Assembly (NCBI GenBank): GCA_049324115.1
Contig: JBMOMN010000032.1
Coordinates: 1 to 64,000 of the forward strand
Length of the DNA stretch: 64,000 bases
Direction: 5' to 3'
DNA from: UBA5796 sp040752455
Lineage (GTDB): Bacteria > Chloroflexota > Anaerolineae > Anaerolineales > Villigracilaceae
Under the pieces are notes generated by a model. That model saw nothing but the letters and a program-made list of their open reading frames with translations. It had not been told where the DNA came from and made no database searches. A program made the position numbers and the translations under genes. Shown here piece by piece: positions 59,244 to 64,000 of the stretch; positions within the stretch are counted from its first letter, which is position 1; each line of letters opens with the position of its first letter.

Positions 59244-60311
59244 ATGACATCCAACAAAATACTGGTCATCGGCGGCGGCCCGGCGGGATTGGAAGCCGCC
59301 CGGTCTGCGGCTGAACTCGGCGGGGAAGTCATCCTGGTCGAAAAGCGCGCCCGCCTCGGCGGCACACCTGACCGGGAGAATTACGCCAAGCTGACCCACC
59401 ACTGGCGCGACGCCTCGGAAGCCATGGCCGAACTGGCCGCCTCGGTCACGGACAACCCAAATGTGGAAGTGATGTACCAGGCCGAAGTGAAGGGACTGTC
59501 CGGGAGCGCGGGCAGTTTCGAGGTCCAGATCGCTGCGGATGGGCGGGATGAAACCCTCGAAGCAGGCGCGGTCATCGTCGCCACCGGCTTCCAGCATTTC
59601 GATCCCGGCCGCGCCACGCAGTACTACAACTACTATTCCTTCCCGGACGTCATCACCCTGACCGACCTGGAAAAGATGCTCAAGGAGCACAAGGTCGTCC
59701 GCCCGTCGAACGGCGAGGCCCCCGAAAAGGTCGCCTTCATCCAGTGTGTCGGCTCGCGTGACCGGCAGATCGGCAACGAGTATTGCTCCAAGGTCTGCTG
59801 TGGCATCGCCAGCAAACAGGCCATCGAGATCAAGGAGCAGCTGCCGGGCGCGAAGGTCTTCATTTTTTACATTGACATGCGCATGTACGGCTACTGGGAA
59901 AACGAAATCTACTGGCCCGCCCAGGAAAAATACAAGGTCAATTACGTCAAGGGCGTGGTCAGCGAGGTGCTGCCCAAGAACGGCAAACTGCTGATGCGCG
60001 GCGAAGATACCACGATGAGCCGCCCGATGGAAGTGACGATGGACCTGATCGTCCTGTCGGTCGGGATGGAACCCAGCGCCGGGACGCGCAGCATCGCCCA
60101 ACTGCTCGACATTCAACAGAACAAATACGGATTCATCGAAGCGGGCGGCGAATCGGGGCTGGACCCGGTGGCGACCTCGCGCCCGGGCATTTTCGTCGCC
60201 GGAGCCGCTTCCGGTCCCGCCGACCTGGACGATTCGATCTCGAAGGCGGGTCTGGCTGCGGCGCGGGCGGTGGCGCTGGTCAGGAAAGAACCGGTAATTG
60301 GTAATTCGTAA
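59244..60311 (+). CDS. HdrA-like FAD/iron-sulfur subunit
   Basis: A 355-residue flavoprotein: FAD site VIGGGPAGLEAARSAAELGG at the N-terminus, second nucleotide-like site VIVATGF, and one Fe-S site formed by Cys168 (FIQCVGSRD) with Cys181, 185 and 186 (YCSKVCCGIASKQA). It lacks the extra ferredoxin domains of methanogen HdrA, as in sHdr. GGAGGAAC precedes the ATG. The last six residues and the stop codon come from a palindromic repeat. It is the likely electron-collecting centre of the complex. Confidence 0.87.
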   Translation: MTSNKILVIGGGPAGLEAARSAAELGGEVILVEKRARLGGTPDRENYAKLTHHWRDASEAMAELAASVTDNPNVEVMYQAEVKGLSGSAGSFEVQIAADGRDETLEAGAVIVATGFQHFDPGRATQYYNYYSFPDVITLTDLEKMLKEHKVVRPSNGEAPEKVAFIQCVGSRDRQIGNEYCSKVCCGIASKQAIEIKEQLPGAKVFIFYIDMRMYGYWENEIYWPAQEKYKVNYVKGVVSEVLPKNGKLLMRGEDTTMSRPMEVTMDLIVLSVGMEPSAGTRSIAQLLDIQQNKYGFIEAGGESGLDPVATSRPGIFVAGAASGPADLDDSISKAGLAAARAVALVRKEPVIGNS

Positions 60312-60347
60312 TTACCGATTACCGATTACCAATTACCAATTACCACT
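60293..60347. repeat. GGTAATTGG/AATTACC repeat spanning the hdrA end
   Basis: Supplies the last residues and TAA of the hdrA gene and all of the spacer before the next ATG, leaving no ribosome site for it. Same family as 39820-39847. Confidence 0.75.
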
Positions 60348-61115
60348 ATGCAGCGCCAGAGCCACATCCTCAAGCAGAAAACGGGACCGGATGATCCCGA
60401 ACTGCAAGCGACTTTGCAGGATGCGCTCGCGCAGGTTTCGCCGCAGGACGTGATCGCCATCGCGGACGAACTGGCCGAGAGGCGGGGCCGACTCTTTCCG
60501 GGATTTGAAATTGATCCCGCCAATATTGCTTCATCCTTCGCTGACGTGGCTGCCGCGGTCACGCACACCAAAGCCAACGCCCGAACACTTGTCAATTACT
60601 TCGCCCAAAACGACTCGACTGCTCTCGAGCAATTACTGACAGGCGACGCCCCAACCCCCGTGCGGGTTGCCATGTTCGTCGAAAGCCTGGACGCCCTCGA
60701 CACCCGCCTGGCGCTCGAACTCGCCACCGGACTTTTACACAACATCTCCCCTCAAAATCACTGGCTGTGGACCCGCTGGCTGTGGGACCCGACCACCGGC
60801 ACGGGCATCCTGCCGCTGCTGGCGGGGAGCGTCCACAACCTGGCGGCCGGTAACCTCGCCGACGGTTACGCCCGCGTCGGAGCGGTCACGGCCATGAGCA
60901 TGAAGTTCGCCGAAGGCACGGGTTTATGGACGGACGAGTTGATCGGCAGCGAGGCACGCGCCCCGTTCGCCAACAGCGCCTTCCTGGCCTGCGCTTACGG
61001 CGTTTACATGTACGGTTCGACCAGCTGGCGCTTGAGCCGCGACTTCAACGAGTTGCTGCCGTCCCTGCCGGACATGGCGCGGAGGCTGTTGGGATTGAGG
61101 AAGGCGAGAGATTAG
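60348..61115 (+). CDS. DUF1641 protein of the sHdr locus (Hyp subunit)
   Basis: A 255-residue helical protein equivalent in position to the hypothetical gene between hdrA and the second hdr set in sulfur-oxidising loci. There are no Cys clusters; blocks include DVIAIADELAERRGRLFPGFEID and LLHNISPQNHWLWTRWLWDPTTGTGILPLLAG. The family is known to form part of the complex, but its chemistry is not defined. The ATG has no Shine-Dalgarno because repeat DNA precedes it, so translation may depend on coupling. Confidence 0.75.
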   Translation: MQRQSHILKQKTGPDDPELQATLQDALAQVSPQDVIAIADELAERRGRLFPGFEIDPANIASSFADVAAAVTHTKANARTLVNYFAQNDSTALEQLLTGDAPTPVRVAMFVESLDALDTRLALELATGLLHNISPQNHWLWTRWLWDPTTGTGILPLLAGSVHNLAAGNLADGYARVGAVTAMSMKFAEGTGLWTDELIGSEARAPFANSAFLACAYGVYMYGSTSWRLSRDFNELLPSLPDMARRLLGLRKARD

Positions 61116-61121
61116 AGAATT

Positions 61122-61206
61122 GGTAACCAGTATCTCCAATTACCAATTACCAATTACCAATTACCAATTACCAATTACCAGACACGCACCACGCACTACG
61201 CAACAG
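61122..61206. repeat. AATTACC repeat followed by CACGCAAC repeat
   Basis: A run of CAATTACC units (to about 61180) then cacgcaccacgcactacgcaac, ending in CAGGAG, which serves as the ribosome site of the next gene. Confidence 0.75.
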
Positions 61207-61213
61207 GAGTCTT

Positions 61214-62497
61214 ATGGCACCTAAGTATCAAAAAGCAATAGCCATCGAAAAAGAGCAAGCCGTCGTGGACGGCGTGGATATTTCCGGTCACTGGAACCGC
61301 ATGTTCGAACAGCGGGTGATCTTCGAGTACACCCCCGAGCTGATCGAGAAAGTCGCTTCCATCCCGGGGGCGGAATCGTTCGCCAATTGTTACCAGTGCG
61401 CCAAGTGCATCGCCGTCTGCCCGGTGGACGTGGTCGGCAATTACGGGCCGCGCAAACTCTATCGCTACGCCCAGACCGGCCTGGACCTGACCGAAGCGCC
61501 CGAACTTTGGCTGTGTACCACCTGCGCCAACTGCCTGCGGGTCTGCCCCAAAGAAGTCAACATGGTCAAGATCATGCCCGCCGCCCGCGAGCAGGCCATC
61601 CTGGACGGCAAGTTCGTCCCCAACGAATTGCAGCAGGCTTTCGAGGCTACGGCCAACACCGGCAACCCGCTCGGACAACCGCAGCGAAAGCGCGAAGCCT
61701 GGATCCAGAACGCGGGGGTGGAGGTGCCGGTCTTGCGCGATCTGGGCCGCCCGGTGGAGGTGCTCTGGTACGTCGGCTCGTACCCGTCCTATCACCCGCG
61801 CGGCATGGACGCCGCCTCGGCTGCGGCCCGCATCTTCACTGCCCTGGGGATTGACTTCGCCATCCTGGGCAAGGAGGAAAAGGACGACGCCGACTCCCAG
61901 CGCCTGGCCGGGGAAAAAGGTCTCTTCGAGATGATGGCCGAACACAACATCGAAATGTTCAACAAATACGAGTGGAATGAGATGGTCGTCACCGGGCCGC
62001 ACGAACTCAACGCCTTCAAGAATGTTTATCCCAAATATGGCTTCGAGCGGCCTGTGGTCCATTACACCACCTTCCTGGCCCGCCACCTCGACCGGCTCAA
62101 GCCATTGCTCAAACATCCCGTGAATAAAAAGATCACCTATCACGACCCGTGCTACCTGGGACGTCACAACGGCGAATACGAAGCGCCCCGTCAACTGCTG
62201 CAAGCCATCCCCGGCGTGGAACTGGTCGAGATGGACCGCAATCGCCAAAACGGCTACTGCTGCGGCGGCGGTGGCGGCGGCATGTGGATGGACTCGTTCA
62301 CGGCCAAACACACCACCATGCGTCTATCCGAGAAGCGGGCCATGGAAGCCGCCTCCACCGGCGCGGACGTCCTGGCGGTCGCCTGCCCGTTCGAGGTCTC
62401 GCGCTTCGAAGACGCGGTCAAATCCACGGGCAACGAGCACGTCGGCGTGCTGGATATTTTGGAGTTGCTGGATAAGTCTATGAGGGGTGAACCATAA
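61214..62497 (+). CDS. HdrC-HdrB fused iron-sulfur protein (sHdr second unit, B3-like)
   Basis: A 427-residue cytosolic protein. The N-terminal ferredoxin module has two full [4Fe-4S] motifs (Cys59, 62, 65, 69 and Cys101, 104, 107, 111). The C-terminal half is HdrB-like, with HDPCYLGRHN and the CCGGGGGGMW motif, the non-cubane cluster site; the first CCG domain looks degenerate. Separate hdrC2 and hdrB2 genes are absent, so this fusion probably replaces them. It is followed by EtfBA, suggesting electrons pass from it to the flavoprotein. No membrane helix is present, which differs from the Etf:menaquinone oxidoreductases. Confidence 0.83.
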   Translation: MAPKYQKAIAIEKEQAVVDGVDISGHWNRMFEQRVIFEYTPELIEKVASIPGAESFANCYQCAKCIAVCPVDVVGNYGPRKLYRYAQTGLDLTEAPELWLCTTCANCLRVCPKEVNMVKIMPAAREQAILDGKFVPNELQQAFEATANTGNPLGQPQRKREAWIQNAGVEVPVLRDLGRPVEVLWYVGSYPSYHPRGMDAASAAARIFTALGIDFAILGKEEKDDADSQRLAGEKGLFEMMAEHNIEMFNKYEWNEMVVTGPHELNAFKNVYPKYGFERPVVHYTTFLARHLDRLKPLLKHPVNKKITYHDPCYLGRHNGEYEAPRQLLQAIPGVELVEMDRNRQNGYCCGGGGGGMWMDSFTAKHTTMRLSEKRAMEAASTGADVLAVACPFEVSRFEDAVKSTGNEHVGVLDILELLDKSMRGEP

Positions 62498-62576
62498 TCA
62501 GTAAACATGTTGCGTGGTGCATGGTCCGTTTTGGGCAAATGACACGTAACACGCTACACGGAATAGGAGATATCTG
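62498..62576. repeat. CATGTTGCGTG-type palindromic repeat before etfB
   Basis: tgttgcgtggtgcatggtcc and the complementary acacgtaacacg form an imperfect hairpin, ending in the GGAGATAT ribosome site of etfB. Confidence 0.6.
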
Positions 62577-62577
62577 A

Positions 62578-63336
62578 ATGAACATAGTCGTCGCTATCAA
62601 ACACATCCCCAGCATCGCCGATGAGCTGCCGGTCAACGGCAGCAACATTGACTTCGACTCGGTGGATTTCGTGCTCAACGAATTCGACGAGCAGTCCATC
62701 GAGCAGGCGGTGCTGGTGAAGGAGGCCTCCGGCGGGACGGTGACGGTCGTCGGCGTGGACCTGATCGGGGAACTGGACAACGTGCTCCACCTGGCCCTCG
62801 CCAAGGGCGCGGACAACGCGGTCAAGATCACCGCCGACGAACCGGGGGCGGACTCGCACCAACAGGCCGGGTGGCTGGCTGAGGCGATCAGGGGCATGTC
62901 GCCGGACATCGTCTTCACCGGCGTCCAGGCCTCGAACGACCTCGACGGCCAGATCGGACCCATGCTGGCCGCCTACCTCGACCTGCCCTACATCGGCGGG
63001 GTCAGTTCGGTCGAAGTGAACGGCGGTACTGCCACGGTCAACAAGGAATTCGCGGGCGGCGTCGGCGCGAAGTACGCCGTCAGCCTGCCGGTGGTCGTCG
63101 GCGTCCAGGCTGCCTCCAAGCCGCCGCGCTATGCCCCGATCAGCAAAGTCCGCCAGATCGCCCAGACCGCCGCCATCGGCAAGGTCGCTCCTTCCGGTGA
63201 CGGCGCGGGCGCGGGACTGGCGTTGAAGAAGATGGCCCCGCCCGTCGCGACCGGCCACGCCGAGATGTTAACGGGTTCGTCGAAGGATGTCGCGGCGAAG
63301 ATCGTGGAATTGTTGAAGAGCAAGGGATTGGCGTAG
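62578..63336 (+). CDS. etfB: electron transfer flavoprotein beta subunit
   Basis: A 252-residue EtfB: MNIVVAIKHIPSIADELPV, FVLNEFDEQSIEQAVLVKE and the signature VFTGVQASNDLDGQIGPMLAAYLDLPYIGGV, followed by LPVVVGVQAASKPPRYAPISKV. It forms a heterodimer with EtfA, binding AMP or a second FAD. TAGGAGATAT precedes the ATG. Position after the Hdr genes argues that this pair receives electrons from the Hdr-like complex. Whether it bifurcates electrons cannot be judged. Confidence 0.93.
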   Translation: MNIVVAIKHIPSIADELPVNGSNIDFDSVDFVLNEFDEQSIEQAVLVKEASGGTVTVVGVDLIGELDNVLHLALAKGADNAVKITADEPGADSHQQAGWLAEAIRGMSPDIVFTGVQASNDLDGQIGPMLAAYLDLPYIGGVSSVEVNGGTATVNKEFAGGVGAKYAVSLPVVVGVQAASKPPRYAPISKVRQIAQTAAIGKVAPSGDGAGAGLALKKMAPPVATGHAEMLTGSSKDVAAKIVELLKSKGLA

Positions 63337-63339
63337 TGA

Positions 63340-63424
63340 AGAGACCAGGGAGTAGAAATTAGAGACCAGTGAAAAGCGACTGTTCACTGATCACTATTCT
63401 CTAGTCTCTCCGTCAGGAGAAATC
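63340..63424. repeat. AGAGACCAG/CTAGTCTCT repeat between etfB and etfA
   Basis: agagaccagggagtagaaattagagaccag pairs imperfectly with actattctctagtctctc. It ends in the CAGGAG ribosome site of etfA. A trace of the same family precedes the gene at 39347. Confidence 0.6.
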
Positions 63425-64000
63425 ATGAGCAATGATGTTTTTGTCATCACCGAACACATGGAAGGCAAATTTTCGGACGTGTCGTTCGAAATGGTAGGAA
63501 AAGCCAAAGAACTGGCCTCCGCCCTGGGCGGGCAGACGGTGGCGGTCGTACTCGGCGGCGGGGTGGACGCGGGCGTCTTCGCCTCCGACGCCGCCCTCCA
63601 GGTGGAGGACCCCGCCTTGGTCCAGTTCAACCCCGAAGCCTGCGGGAAGGTCGTCGAAGCGCTGGTCAGGGAAAAATCCCCGCGCCTGGTCCTGTTCGGC
63701 TGGACCGCCACCGGCATGGACCTGGCGGCCTGGCTCTCAGCCCGGCTCGGCCAACCGTGCGTGGCCTACGTCAAAGGCATCAGCGTGGACGGCGGCGGGC
63801 TGACGGTCAGCAGCCAGGTCTACGGCGGCAAGATGATCGCCGAGGTCGCGCCCCAGGGCGGGATGGCAGTCCTGGCTGTCCTGGCGGGGTCGTTCCCGGT
63901 CGAGGCGGGACAGGGTTCGACCGCGGCCAGCAAAGTCGCTTCACCTGTCCCGCTGGACGGGTTGAAGATCAAATTCGTCGAAGCCGTCAAACCGGCCGCG
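63425..64000 (+). CDS. etfA: electron transfer flavoprotein alpha subunit (partial, runs off the window)
   Basis: The first 192 codons, open to the last base. MSNDVFVITEHMEGKFSDVSFEMVGKAKELASALGG is a typical EtfA N-terminus; VVLGGGVDAGVF, LVLFGWTATGMDLAAWLSARLG and QVYGGKMIAEV follow. The C-terminal FAD-binding domain lies beyond the window. CAGGAG lies before the ATG. Together with etfB it gives the electron outlet of the sulfur operon. The frame contains no stop within the window. Confidence 0.92.
   Translation, partial: MSNDVFVITEHMEGKFSDVSFEMVGKAKELASALGGQTVAVVLGGGVDAGVFASDAALQVEDPALVQFNPEACGKVVEALVREKSPRLVLFGWTATGMDLAAWLSARLGQPCVAYVKGISVDGGGLTVSSQVYGGKMIAEVAPQGGMAVLAVLAGSFPVEAGQGSTAASKVASPVPLDGLKIKFVEAVKPAA

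Overview
The window looks like chromosomal DNA of a GC-rich (about 60%) bacterium, most likely a Chloroflexota member close to Anaerolineae. That placement is inference. It rests on the gene complement (DUF3105, DUF2085 and PCYCGC proteins, SnoaL arrays, a mycobacterial-type CysM/Mec/CysO set, a maltodextrin operon with many GH13 enzymes) and on spacers crowded with palindromic repeats. No tRNA, rRNA, CRISPR array, phage gene or transposase was seen.

Layout. (1) 0.1-21 kb, mostly minus strand: a maltodextrin/starch locus. It reads ROK regulator, MalE-like binding protein with a C-terminal X25-type domain, MalF, MalG, an unusual FG-GAP/ASPIC propeller fused to a di-haem peroxidase, then four GH13 enzymes (one an exported lipoprotein) and a GT39-like membrane protein. 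A secreted Ig-like protein is convergent at the left end, and enolase lies upstream of the ROK gene. (2) 20.8-23.8 kb: PlsC acyltransferase, an unlisted 34-residue membrane microprotein, CTP synthase and a Roadblock/LC7 protein. (3) 23.9-30.2 kb, plus strand: a sulfur-carrier cysteine pathway (CysM, Mec JAMM hydrolase, a small Cys-containing barrel protein, CysO, MoeZ-type E1 with rhodanese) behind a strongly structured leader, followed by two methyltransferases and a nucleoside phosphorylase. (4) 30.3-37.0 kb: a phosphatase, a STAND-type ATPase with a C-terminal HTH-like end, and a run of four SnoaL-fold proteins with a PQ-loop membrane protein and an ABM-like protein. (5) 37.1-50.4 kb: a SIS sugar-phosphate protein, then a copper/redox region with a PCYCGC lipoprotein, two CuA cupredoxins (one fused to cytochrome c), a NapH-like polyferredoxin, a probable selenoprotein, DUF3105 and DUF2085 proteins, a NarL/NarX pair, a CPH-type copper ATPase and a Met-rich PepSY-like protein. 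(6) 50.4-55.7 kb, minus strand: histidine kinase, response regulator, HD-GYP protein. (7) 55.8-64 kb, plus strand: TusA, two DsrE-family proteins, an sHdr-like set (HdrC, HdrB, HdrA, DUF1641), a fused HdrC-HdrB-like protein and EtfBA. EtfA runs off the window.

How the genes work together (inference). Starch is cut outside the cell, maltodextrins enter through MalEFG (no ATPase gene is present here) and cytoplasmic GH13 enzymes finish the job. In region 7, TusA and DsrE would relay sulfane sulfur to the Hdr-like complex and electrons would leave through EtfAB. An 18-bp palindrome is shared by the spacers upstream of the PCYCGC/CuA genes and the copper ATPase, which suggests one regulon.

The strongest novelty is at 42226-42696. 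A DUF1573-like gene is interrupted in frame by one TGA, where the motif reads G-C-(TGA)-P-P. A hairpin with a GGTTC loop follows 18 nt downstream, which points to selenocysteine next to cysteine. The second theme is a rich set of palindromic repeats, several of which are translated in frame inside genes.
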